From assembly GCA_009783605.1 (NCBI GenBank), contig WRDE01000096.1, positions 1-7,299 of the forward strand: a stretch of 7,299 nucleotides of DNA, given 5' to 3'. Of this stretch, positions 1 to 5,978 are shown one piece after another. The DNA is from Oscillospiraceae bacterium (lineage in GTDB: Bacteria; Bacillota; Clostridia; Oscillospirales; Acutalibacteraceae). Each line of letters opens with the position of its first letter. Within the stretch, counting starts at the first letter, position 1. A program made the translations under genes and the position numbers. Under the pieces are notes generated by a model. The model saw only the letters and a program-made list of their open reading frames with translations. It made no database searches and was not told the DNA's origin.

Positions 1-66
1 GTCCCCCGAGTGGTTGTTGTCCCCGGAGGGGTTGGCCCCCAAGTGGTTGTCCCCCGAGTGGTTGTC
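1..66 (-). repeat. Imperfect tandem repeats encoding Thr-Thr-Thr-Arg/Trp-Gly units
   Basis: A 17-base sequence (GTCCCCCGAGTGGTTGT) occurs identically at 1-17 and 49-65. A near copy with one mismatch in its core lies at 36-51. On the minus strand these encode Thr-rich blocks ending in Arg-Gly or Trp-Gly. The array reaches the window edge, so its full length is not visible. Confidence 0.7.
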
Positions 67-299
67 AAATAGGTTGTCGGAGGAGAAGAGGTGGTTGCCG
101 GAGGCGGATAGGATGTTGTCGGAGATGTCATCGGATAGGTTGTCGTCAGAGGCGGAGCGGTTGTCGTCAGAGGGAAACCAGTCGTCGGCTTATCAGCCGC
201 CGCAGTCATAACCGGCTTAACGGCTGCCGGAACAAAAACAATCGACAATGAAAAAACCACCGCCGCCGCCAGAACCAAAACCATGAATTTTTTAACCAT
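1..299 (-). CDS. Secreted Thr/Pro-rich repeat protein, N-terminal part (C-terminus beyond left edge)
   Basis: Reading leftwards from an ATG at 299 gives 99 codons without a stop before the window ends. The start has a typical signal peptide: Lys3-Lys4, a hydrophobic stretch over residues 5-24, and a possible signal peptidase I site after Ala-Ala-Ala at 33-35. After it the sequence is almost only Thr, Pro, Ser, Gly and Tyr, in short imperfect repeats: PLTTTAP then PLTTTYP, then Thr-Thr-Thr-Arg-Gly units. The DNA repeats with it. A second in-frame ATG at 305 lies only 2 nt from the GAGGAGG ribosome site (314-308). The ATG at 299 lies 8 nt away and is preferred. Such Thr/Pro tracts usually act as extended, often O-glycosylated, wall-spanning linkers, so a folded or anchoring domain may follow off the edge. 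The function is unknown. Export is well supported; the role is not. Confidence 0.75.
   Translation of the reverse strand, partial: MVKKFMVLVLAAAVVFSLSIVFVPAAVKPVMTAAADKPTTGFPLTTTAPPLTTTYPMTSPTTSYPPPATTSSPPTTYLTTTRGTTTWGPTPPGTTTTRG
140..173 (-). repeat. 21-bp tandem duplication encoding the heptads PLTTTAP / PLTTTYP
   Basis: The 13-base core TTGTCGTCAGAGG is found at 140-152 and again at 161-173, exactly 21 bp apart. On the minus strand this gives two consecutive heptapeptides that differ at one position. In-frame duplication of a whole number of codons is the usual way Thr/Pro linkers lengthen. Confidence 0.7.
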
Positions 300-320
300 T
301 TTCATTTCCTCCTCAATTTG

Positions 321-345
321 GATTGCCAAAAGGCAATCTTTTTTT
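321..345. other. Hairpin with T-tract in the 5' leader region of the secreted-protein gene
   Basis: GATTGCC (321-327) and GGCAATC (332-338) form a perfect 7-bp stem with an AAAA loop, followed on the plus strand by seven T's (339-345). Read rightwards it has the form of a short intrinsic terminator, but no plus-strand gene lies to its left in this window. Read leftwards it sits in the likely 5' untranslated leader of the secreted protein, ending 6 nt before the GAGGAGG site at 314-308. It could therefore block antisense or read-through transcription, or stabilise the leader mRNA. The hairpin is seen directly; its function is inferred. Confidence 0.55.
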
Positions 346-379
346 ATTGTTTTTTCACTATATCATATACATATTGAAG

Positions 380-400
380 CATATCGAGCTACTCGATATG
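380..400. promoter_or_regulatory. Perfect 9-bp inverted repeat, candidate operator for the adjacent XRE regulator
   Basis: CATATCGAG (380-388) and CTCGATATG (392-400) are exact inverted copies around a 3-nt centre (CTA). A 21-bp dyad in the gap between two divergent genes, one encoding a small HTH protein that could bind as a dimer, is the classic arrangement of an autoregulatory operator. TTGA flanks the dyad on both sides. A perfect minus-strand TTGACA at 404-399 overlaps its right arm and is a candidate -35 for the leftward gene. A TTGAAG at 374-379 abuts its left end and is a weak rightward -35. Matching -10 boxes are poor: TATGCT at 383-378 with a 15-nt spacer, and TATGTC at 397-402 with a 17-nt spacer. 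The exact start points are therefore uncertain. Confidence 0.6.
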
Positions 401-414
401 TCAATAAAAAATTA

Positions 415-438
415 TGCGATAATTTCCCATCAGGGGGA
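415..438 (+). promoter_or_regulatory. Candidate extended -10 (TGCGATAAT) and ribosome binding site for the XRE gene
   Basis: TGCGATAAT at 415-423 fits an extended -10 element, and its expected -35 position would fall inside the right arm of the dyad (about 395-400). An AGGGGGA ribosome site at 432-438 stands 8 nt before the ATG at 447. If this promoter is used, the leader would be very short and a protein bound to the dyad would block polymerase. This is an assignment by pattern only. Confidence 0.35.
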
Positions 439-446
439 ATTATTTT

Positions 447-653
447 ATGCTGGGGAAACGAATAAAACAGATGCGGACCGCGGCCGGGTTCAGCCAGACT
501 GCGCTGGCCCAAAAATTAAATATCTCCCAAAGCACCCTGAGCGGGTATGAAACCGGCTACAGTATGCCCAATTACGACACGGTGGAAAAAATCGCGGAGA
601 TTTGTGAATTTGATATTATGTTTATAGATAAGAACAGTGAAGAGATAATCTAA
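447..653 (+). CDS. Small XRE-family helix-turn-helix transcriptional regulator
   Basis: This 68-aa protein is essentially one Cro/C1-type (HTH_3/XRE) DNA-binding domain. It opens with the family's LGKRIKQMR helix. It then has the FSQTALAQKL segment, with Gln17 at the usual conserved position, and a recognition helix near residues 27-36 (ISQSTLSGYE). The trailing PNYDTVEKIAEIC helix is the usual dimer-side helix. A short hydrophobic strand (FDIMFIDK) and acidic tail end the protein. There is no separate sensor or peptidase domain, so it is probably a simple dimeric repressor or an antitoxin-like regulator. The start is supported by the AGGGGGA site 8 nt upstream. It is divergent from the secreted Thr/Pro-rich gene, and the perfect dyad at 380-400 between them is the likely binding site. 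Its gene ends 12 nt before a strong terminator. No toxin partner is adjacent. Confidence 0.88.
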   Translation: MLGKRIKQMRTAAGFSQTALAQKLNISQSTLSGYETGYSMPNYDTVEKIAEICEFDIMFIDKNSEEII

Positions 654-664
654 CAACCAACACA

Positions 665-715
665 CGCACAAGAAAAACCATCCGCGCCTTGACGCGGATG
701 GTTTTTTCTTGTGCG
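665..715. terminator. Bidirectional intrinsic terminator between convergent genes
   Basis: The core stem pairs CCATCCGCG (678-686) with CGCGGATGG (693-701) around a 6-nt loop. It is extended by an A-tract (673-677) facing a T-tract (702-707), then by further pairing of 665-672 with 708-715. The total is about 22 bp with one bulged T. The U-run serves the XRE gene rightwards, and the complementary A-tract serves the hydrolase gene (stop at 735) leftwards. It accounts for most of the gap between the two convergent genes. Confidence 0.9.
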
Positions 716-734
716 CTGTAATGAGCACTCAGGA

Positions 735-3524
735 TTAGTACTCAAATAAATTTTCCCAATAAATATCGCTCTCGCGGGGGAATTCGTCGATTTTATCTAC
801 CAACCGCTGCAGGATCAGCCGGGCGTCGGTGATGTTTACGCCGTCCCTTCCGTCCACATCCGCGATATTCAATTCCGCTTCGCTCAGCAGATTTTTCCCT
901 ACCAGATGCTGCAGCACCATCCGCGCGTCGGCGATGTTCAGCGTGTCGCTGCCGCTGACGCAGCCGAGCACCCCGACCTTGAGCAGGATATCGACAGTTG
1001 TGCCGCCGTAGCTGACGGTGATTTTTTTATCGGCGTATGACAGGTGACCGGATTCCGACAGGACCGGCGACAGGGTAAATTCGTCGGTCAGCGTCTGGCT
1101 GATGCCGCTGTCATAATTCGCCGAGACGGTCAATCCGGCGGACCTGAACCGCTCTCCCACAATATAATTCATCTTATCCGGCAGCGTCCTGATCGTGATG
1201 TTCAGCAGCTTGCTCGGCAGAACCGTGAATCCCGGAATCTCGGCGCGTTTATACACGCCGTTTTCGTGATAGCTGACCGGAACGACGGTGAGGCCGGCCG
1301 GCATCCCCGCCGTCGGCAGCGCAACCTTGTCGGTAATGACGGCGGTGCTGTTGTCATTATACCTGGCGTTGACCACCATGCCGGCGGGATCAAACGGCTG
1401 ACCGGACAGGTATGACTTTTTCGCCGGCGGGGCCGAGACATAAATTTCGATTAGGGTTTTCACTGGTTTATAGGCGTCCTCAATAAAGATATCGTCGATC
1501 AGCGCGGCGAAGTTTCCCGACCCGGCGGTACCCTTATAGGCCGCCGCCACGCCGGTGATGGTTTTGCCCTTGAATGCGGCGCCGAGGTAAACTTCGGCGT
1601 CGGTCCAGCTGCCGGCGGTACCCCGGGCTTTGACCAAATCCGCCGCGGGAGAATCGCTCAGCCAGGAGCCGTCGTCAAACAGCAGATCGACAAACGCGTT
1701 CCGCCCGAGCTCGTTTTGGGGATACAGCGAGAAGCGCAGCACCAGATCATTGCTGACGGCGATTTTTGTCTCGGCGATCTGATAGGTGAGCCGGGCGTTG
1801 GCGGCATTGAGATTGCCTTCGAGGACGAAGGAGTATATGCCGCTTTTGGCCTCGGAAAAGCCGTTTTTCGCGTCATAATCGTCGCAGATCTCGTGGATCA
1901 GACCGTCCTCCGCGATACCGGAGGTCCGTTCGGCGATCAGTTTTCCGTCAGGAACCCCGACGTCAATGGCCAGATTCGGCCGCGGATGGGTGACGGTGAC
2001 GGTAGAGCTGCCCTCGGCGTAGAGCTTGGCGCGGCCGTCCCGCCGCTCAAAGCTGTTGCGCCAGTAAACCGGCCCTATCGAATGGGGGATATCGATTTCA
2101 GCCGTCAGCGCCCGGGTGCCCTTCAGCATTTCGGCAACGGCGCCGGCGGTCCGCAGATAATAGTCCGAAGAAACCCAGGTCCCGTCGGTGGCCATCGTCA
2201 GGAAATACTGGTTGGTGGGGATGTCGAAATAATCGACGCCGGCCTTCATCCACGCGGTGCCCTCATCGTATTCGTCGAACATGGCGAGATAAAAGTTCTT
2301 TACGCCGTAATTTTTCAGCAGCGGATACGCCTGATCCCAGACAAACTGGCCGGCGCGGCGCGGATGGCTGTTGGGTTCGCCGATGTTGCCCATATTGGTC
2401 CAGCCGAACCCGGGCCATACCCCCGGCTGGAAATCGATCGGATCCCCGTTGGCTTTCCGGTATTTTTCGCAGAATTCCAATCCCTGCCGTATGTTGTTGG
2501 CCATCCAGCCGGCGGGGCCGCTGGGGCTGGAGTCGTACCGGCCCACCATCCACGGGGAGAGCATATCGCACATGGCGTACATGTCCCGGCCCTTTTCCGG
2601 CCGGTTGGTGTCGTTGACCGTATCCCAGGCGCCGGAGCCGTCCGGCGTGCCGCCGATGACGTAATAGCCCCGGTCCTGCAGCCATTGCACAAACGGCACC
2701 ACCGCGTCGATCGGCATCCAGTGGTCCTCTTCATTCGCGTGGATCCCCCAGATACAGATGACCGGTTTGCCGTCGGCGTGGGCGTAATGGGTGGAAGCGG
2801 TGACCTTTTCCACATTCTTTTCCATGTCGGCTTTCAGGAGATCAACCAAACTTTTGGCGTGCGCCTCTAAATTTGAAGGGATCTGGTTATTGACCTTATA
2901 GCTGCCGGACATGTCATACATCACATAGAAGATACGGTCGGTCAGCTCCGCCGCCTCCCGGATCTTGATCAGATGGTTGTTGGCGTCCGAAATCTGGTTA
3001 GAGGTGGCGTCGTTGGAGCCGCGGAACCGCTGGACCGCCGCGCCGTCGATGCCGTAATCCCGCATCCATTCAAAATGGGTGAGGATAACCCCCGCGTCCC
3101 GGGAATTGAACAGCATCGGCTCCCGGCCGTCTCCCAGATTGCCCAGATTCAAATTGGCGAGGGAGCCGGTATAGGTATTGACCTTGTGCAATGTGACATT
3201 GTTTCGCTCATAATCCCGCACGTCCGGCCAGATTTCCACATGGGTGGTGCCGACGCCGGGGGGACGGCCGTTGCCGGCGCCTTCTTCCCAGTGGTGCCAG
3301 TTGCCGCCGGAGCCGCCGGAGCCGGTGCCGGGTCTCGCGGAGAACCAGGCCTGATACCCGGTGACCGCCTTGCCGATCATGTTGTTCAGATCGGTCTGGG
3401 GGGCAAATGCCGGTGGATCGGCGCTGACCGCGATCGGAAGCGCGAACAGCAGTGTCATAACCGCCGCGATAACGGTTATCCATGAAATGGTTTTCGCCCG
3501 GTAAGAAATGGCATGTTTCGTCAT
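735..3524 (-). CDS. Secreted GH71/GH99-like glycoside hydrolase with Ig-like modules and C-terminal dockerin
   Basis: The protein has 929 residues. Residues 1-35 form a signal peptide with likely cleavage after AVSA. Residues about 48-468 resemble bacterial GH71/GH99-like (alpha/beta)8 hydrolases: MIGKAVTGYQAWF, VEIWPDVRDYE, and THFEWMRDYGIDGAAVQRF (150-168). FDEYDEGT (416-423) lines up with the NEWHEGT signature of GH99, whose two Glu, three apart, are the catalytic pair; here they are Glu418 and Glu421. Family members cut alpha-mannosides or other alpha-glycans, but the substrate here is unknown. Residues about 543-685 look like a carbohydrate-binding-type beta-sandwich. Residues about 689-769 and 775-849 look like Ig-like (Big_3-type) modules. 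Residues 854-912 are a two-repeat dockerin. The start at 3524 is chosen because GGAGG (3538-3534) lies 9 nt upstream and the signal peptide begins there. The longer in-frame reading to 3605 would run through the promoter. It probably acts extracellularly, bound to a cohesin. Confidence 0.85.
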   Translation of the reverse strand: MTKHAISYRAKTISWITVIAAVMTLLFALPIAVSADPPAFAPQTDLNNMIGKAVTGYQAWFSARPGTGSGGSGGNWHHWEEGAGNGRPPGVGTTHVEIWPDVRDYERNNVTLHKVNTYTGSLANLNLGNLGDGREPMLFNSRDAGVILTHFEWMRDYGIDGAAVQRFRGSNDATSNQISDANNHLIKIREAAELTDRIFYVMYDMSGSYKVNNQIPSNLEAHAKSLVDLLKADMEKNVEKVTASTHYAHADGKPVICIWGIHANEEDHWMPIDAVVPFVQWLQDRGYYVIGGTPDGSGAWDTVNDTNRPEKGRDMYAMCDMLSPWMVGRYDSSPSGPAGWMANNIRQGLEFCEKYRKANGDPIDFQPGVWPGFGWTNMGNIGEPNSHPRRAGQFVWDQAYPLLKNYGVKNFYLAMFDEYDEGTAWMKAGVDYFDIPTNQYFLTMATDGTWVSSDYYLRTAGAVAEMLKGTRALTAEIDIPHSIGPVYWRNSFERRDGRAKLYAEGSSTVTVTHPRPNLAIDVGVPDGKLIAERTSGIAEDGLIHEICDDYDAKNGFSEAKSGIYSFVLEGNLNAANARLTYQIAETKIAVSNDLVLRFSLYPQNELGRNAFVDLLFDDGSWLSDSPAADLVKARGTAGSWTDAEVYLGAAFKGKTITGVAAAYKGTAGSGNFAALIDDIFIEDAYKPVKTLIEIYVSAPPAKKSYLSGQPFDPAGMVVNARYNDNSTAVITDKVALPTAGMPAGLTVVPVSYHENGVYKRAEIPGFTVLPSKLLNITIRTLPDKMNYIVGERFRSAGLTVSANYDSGISQTLTDEFTLSPVLSESGHLSYADKKITVSYGGTTVDILLKVGVLGCVSGSDTLNIADARMVLQHLVGKNLLSEAELNIADVDGRDGVNITDARLILQRLVDKIDEFPRESDIYWENLFEY
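789..965 (-). other. Dockerin module of the glycoside hydrolase (two duplicated repeats)
   Basis: Hydrolase residues 854-912 contain two copies of a calcium-loop-plus-helix repeat ending in N-I-x-D-A-R-x-x-L-Q-x-L-V. Type I dockerin loops normally carry Asp/Asn at positions 1, 3, 5, 9 and 12. Repeat 1 has Cys855, Ser857 and Ser859 at 1, 3 and 5, and keeps Asn863 and Asp866. Repeat 2 keeps Asp889, Asp891, Asn897 and Asp900, but has Arg893 at position 5. Both copies have Asp at position 6 (860 and 894). The module would attach the enzyme to a cohesin-bearing scaffold or cell-surface protein. No cohesin gene lies in the window. Confidence 0.8.
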
Positions 3525-3554
3525 TTTTTTTGTCCTCCAGATTATTTTAAGTTT

Positions 3555-3583
3555 ATTATACATGATTTTACGAAAAATTACAA
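3555..3583 (-). promoter_or_regulatory. Promoter of the glycoside hydrolase gene
   Basis: On the minus strand TTGTAA (3583-3578) is followed after exactly 17 nt by a perfect TATAAT (3560-3555). This sits about 30 nt before the chosen ATG at 3524 and upstream of the GGAGG site. It gives a short leader of roughly 20-25 nt. Its position inside the longer in-frame reading argues against the upstream start at 3605. Confidence 0.7.
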
Positions 3584-3640
3584 CCATCAATTTGTCACAG
3601 TTCACGGCAAATTAGATTGCCCTGGGCGATCAAACAGACA

Positions 3641-3669
3641 CTTGAAATTTCAAGTTTTTGCCGTATAAT
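3641..3669 (+). promoter_or_regulatory. recQ promoter with a 14-bp palindrome over the -35 box
   Basis: TTGAAA (3642-3647) and TATAAT (3664-3669) are separated by 16 nt and lie just upstream of recQ, whose AGGAG site at 3701-3705 is 6 nt before the ATG. The -35 box is contained in a perfect palindrome, CTTGAAATTTCAAG (3641-3654), which could be a repressor site. It does not match the Bacillus-type SOS box (GAAC-N4-GTTC), so LexA control is not indicated. The regulator is unknown. Confidence 0.65.
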
Positions 3670-3711
3670 AAAATAGGATTCGTATACAAAAAAACATAAT
3701 AGGAGAAAACC

Positions 3712-5883
3712 ATGACGCCCCAATCAGTATTAAAAAAATATTACGGCTACGACGCCTTTCGCGGCGGGCAGGAGGCATTGATCGGCGGCATTCTCGCGGG
3801 GCGGGATGTGCTGGGGATCATGCCGACCGGGGCGGGGAAATCGGTCTGCTTTCAGATCCCCGCGCTGATGATGGACGGGCTGACGCTGATCGTTTCGCCG
3901 CTGATTTCGCTGATGAAGGACCAGGTGAACGCGTTGACTCAGGCCGGGATCCCGGCGGCGTTTATCAATTCCTCGCTGACCGACAGACAGGTGGCCAAAG
4001 CGCTGCAAAACGCCCGGAACGGCGCGTATAAAATGATCTATATCGCGCCGGAGCGCCTGTTCGCCTATGATTTTTTATCTTTTGCGCAGTCGGCTGATAT
4101 TGCGATGATAGCCGTTGACGAGGCCCACTGCCTGTCCCAATGGGGCCATGATTTCCGCCCGAGTTATACCCGGATTCCCGAATTTATCGCCAATCTGGAC
4201 CGCCGCCCGGTGCTGTCGGCCTTCACCGCCACCGCCACGCCGCGGGTGCGGGAGGATATTATCCATTTATTGCAATTGCAAAATCCCACCGTGCTGGGAA
4301 CCGGTTTTGACCGCCCGAATTTATATTTTGAGGTGCAAAAACCGAAGAATAAAATGGAGGCGCTGCTGGCCTTTCTGGAAAACAAAAAGGACCGCGGCGG
4401 CATTGTCTACTGCGCCACCCGCAAGGCGGTGGAGGAGGTCTGTGACAGCTTGAAAGAGAGCGGATACAGCGCCTCCCGGTATCACGCGGGGCTGACCGAC
4501 CGGGAGCGCCACGATAATCAGGAGGATTTTATCTATGACCGGGTACAGGTCATGGTGGCAACCAACGCTTTCGGCATGGGAATCGACAAATCCAATGTGT
4601 CTTTTGTGGCGCACTACAATATGCCGAAGGATATCGAGAGCTATTATCAGGAGGCCGGCCGCGCCGGCCGGGACGGCGAACCGGCCGACTGCGTGCTGTT
4701 ATATAGCGGGCAGGACGTCCGGACCAACCTGTGGCTGATCGAAAATGCCCGCGAGACCGAGGAGGAGGAAGATCAGGCGCTGCGGGAGCAGTTGATGGAA
4801 CGCGACCGGGCCAAGCTGCGGGAGATGACCTTTTACTGCGCCACCACCGACTGCCTGCGCGGATACATACTGCATTATTTCGGCGAAACGCCGCCGGCCG
4901 GCTGCGGCAACTGCGGCAGCTGCGTTTCGGGTGCCGAAGCCACCGATGTCACCGTCATGGCTCAAAAAATCCTCTCCTGCGTCGTCCGGATGCGGGAACG
5001 GTATGGGATCAACACCATCATCGAAACCCTGCGCGGCAGTAAAAGCGAAAAGATCCTGAACTACGGCTTGGACAAGCTGTCGGTTTACGGCATCTGCGCG
5101 GAATCCGAACGGCAGCTCCGGGCGGTTATCGGACACCTAATCCTGTCCGGGTATTTGGTGAAGACTGACGACAAATATCCCATTGTCCTGCTCGGCAAAA
5201 GATCCGGCGAAATTCTGCGGGACAGGGCCGCTGTATATATGAAGCTGCCGAAGGAAAAAGAACCCCTTCCGACTAAACAAAAAACGCAGCCCCAGCCGGC
5301 CCGGCCGGTGGACAAACAGCTGTTCGACGCGCTGCGGCAGCTGCGGCGGGAGATCGCCGACGAATTGAGTGTACCCGCGTTTGTGGTGTTCCCGGACAGC
5401 ACCCTGACCGATATGTGCATAAAACTGCCGGCGACCGGGGAGCAGCTGCTGAACGTGTCCGGCGTCGGCCAGGTCAAGGCCCAGCGGCACGGCAAACGGT
5501 TTCTGGAGGCTATCGCGGCCTATCTGGCCGACCATGACATACCCGAAACGCCGGCGGAGCCCCGGGCTTTTGACCCCTCGTTGATTGAGATAACCGACGA
5601 ACCCGTTACCGTAACCGTGATCGCCGAGCGGATCAACTGCGCGCTTCTGGAGGCAGGACGCCCGAAAATCAGCGGGGTAAAAATCAACGACTGGTTGGTT
5701 TCCAAAGAGCTCCTGACGGTAGTCACCGCCGATGAAAAAAATCAGAAACTCCCGGCGCCGGCGGGGGAAGCCTTGGGCATCACCGCCGAGGAACGCATGG
5801 TGCGCGGCCAGCAGATGAAGATCAACGTTTTTGACCGCCGGGCGCAGGAATTTATTATTCGGAATATTTTGGAATTTATTTGA
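3712..5883 (+). CDS. recQ: ATP-dependent DNA helicase RecQ
   Basis: This is a 723-aa 3'-5' superfamily 2 DNA helicase of recombination and replication-fork repair. Domains in order: motif 0 (FRGGQEALI, 16-24); Walker A PTGAGKS (38-44); DEAH (136-139); the RecQ aromatic-rich loop LSQWGHDFRPSY (141-152); motif III SAFTATAT (169-176); motif VI QEAGRAGRDG (313-322). The zinc site has Cys381, Cys398, Cys401 and Cys404, matching the four E. coli RecQ ligands almost position for position. An RQC winged helix covers about 410-505, and an HRDC domain about 533-608 follows a Pro/Lys/Gln linker. About 100 further residues (620-723) go beyond the usual end of E. coli RecQ (about 610 aa). All catalytic motifs are intact. 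The start has AGGAG 6 nt upstream. The gene diverges from the hydrolase gene and has its own promoter. No clear intrinsic terminator follows it. Confidence 0.97.
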   Translation: MTPQSVLKKYYGYDAFRGGQEALIGGILAGRDVLGIMPTGAGKSVCFQIPALMMDGLTLIVSPLISLMKDQVNALTQAGIPAAFINSSLTDRQVAKALQNARNGAYKMIYIAPERLFAYDFLSFAQSADIAMIAVDEAHCLSQWGHDFRPSYTRIPEFIANLDRRPVLSAFTATATPRVREDIIHLLQLQNPTVLGTGFDRPNLYFEVQKPKNKMEALLAFLENKKDRGGIVYCATRKAVEEVCDSLKESGYSASRYHAGLTDRERHDNQEDFIYDRVQVMVATNAFGMGIDKSNVSFVAHYNMPKDIESYYQEAGRAGRDGEPADCVLLYSGQDVRTNLWLIENARETEEEEDQALREQLMERDRAKLREMTFYCATTDCLRGYILHYFGETPPAGCGNCGSCVSGAEATDVTVMAQKILSCVVRMRERYGINTIIETLRGSKSEKILNYGLDKLSVYGICAESERQLRAVIGHLILSGYLVKTDDKYPIVLLGKRSGEILRDRAAVYMKLPKEKEPLPTKQKTQPQPARPVDKQLFDALRQLRREIADELSVPAFVVFPDSTLTDMCIKLPATGEQLLNVSGVGQVKAQRHGKRFLEAIAAYLADHDIPETPAEPRAFDPSLIEITDEPVTVTVIAERINCALLEAGRPKISGVKINDWLVSKELLTVVTADEKNQKLPAPAGEALGITAEERMVRGQQMKINVFDRRAQEFIIRNILEFI

Positions 5884-5893
5884 GAGAATTGTA

Positions 5894-5922
5894 TTGAATT
5901 ATCCGTCGAAAAATATTATAAT
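5894..5922 (+). promoter_or_regulatory. Promoter of the Ser/Thr kinase gene
   Basis: TTGAAT (5894-5899), a 17-nt spacer and a perfect TATAAT (5917-5922) lie in the 95-nt gap after recQ. The expected start point is near 5929, giving a leader of about 50 nt before the ATG at 5979. Some read-through from recQ is still possible, since no hairpin with a T-run separates the two genes. Confidence 0.65.
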
Positions 5923-5978
5923 AAAAAAATCACAGATTCTCAAACCATGAAATTGCTGACAAAAGGGCGGTAATCAAC

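Noticed and set aside
14..211. 65-codon plus-strand frame in the left repeat region with repeated LS/SE motifs
   Set aside because: Its repetitiveness is the mirror of the Thr/Pro repeats on the minus strand, where a signal peptide and a strong ribosome site support the real gene.
323..550. 75-codon plus-strand frame overlapping the operator region and the XRE gene
   Set aside because: It crosses the hairpin, the dyad and the XRE ribosome site, then overlaps the XRE gene in another frame. Its protein has no recognisable domain.
447..653. XRE protein as the antitoxin of a toxin-antitoxin pair
   Set aside because: No small toxin gene is adjacent. A strong terminator follows 12 nt after its stop, and the upstream neighbour is a divergent secreted protein.
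1716..2870. 384-codon open frame on the plus strand inside the glycoside hydrolase gene
   Set aside because: It lies wholly antisense to a well-supported hydrolase domain, and its translation shows no recognisable domain. Long antisense frames are common opposite GC-rich codon-biased genes.
3525..3605. Upstream in-frame extension of the hydrolase (27 extra residues)
   Set aside because: It would translate through the TATAAT promoter and put extra sequence before a normal signal peptide. The ATG at 3524 has GGAGG at 9 nt.
3615..3631. Imperfect dyad GATTGCC...GGCGATC, sharing a half-site with the hairpin at 321-338
   Set aside because: One arm has a mismatch, and GATTGCC also occurs inside the hydrolase coding region, so the sharing is not significant.
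5947..5973. Eight-codon mini-ORF (MKLLTKGR) just before the kinase start, a possible leader peptide
   Set aside because: It has no ribosome site and no run of regulatory codons, and no alternative hairpins were seen. An ATG followed by eight codons is expected by chance.
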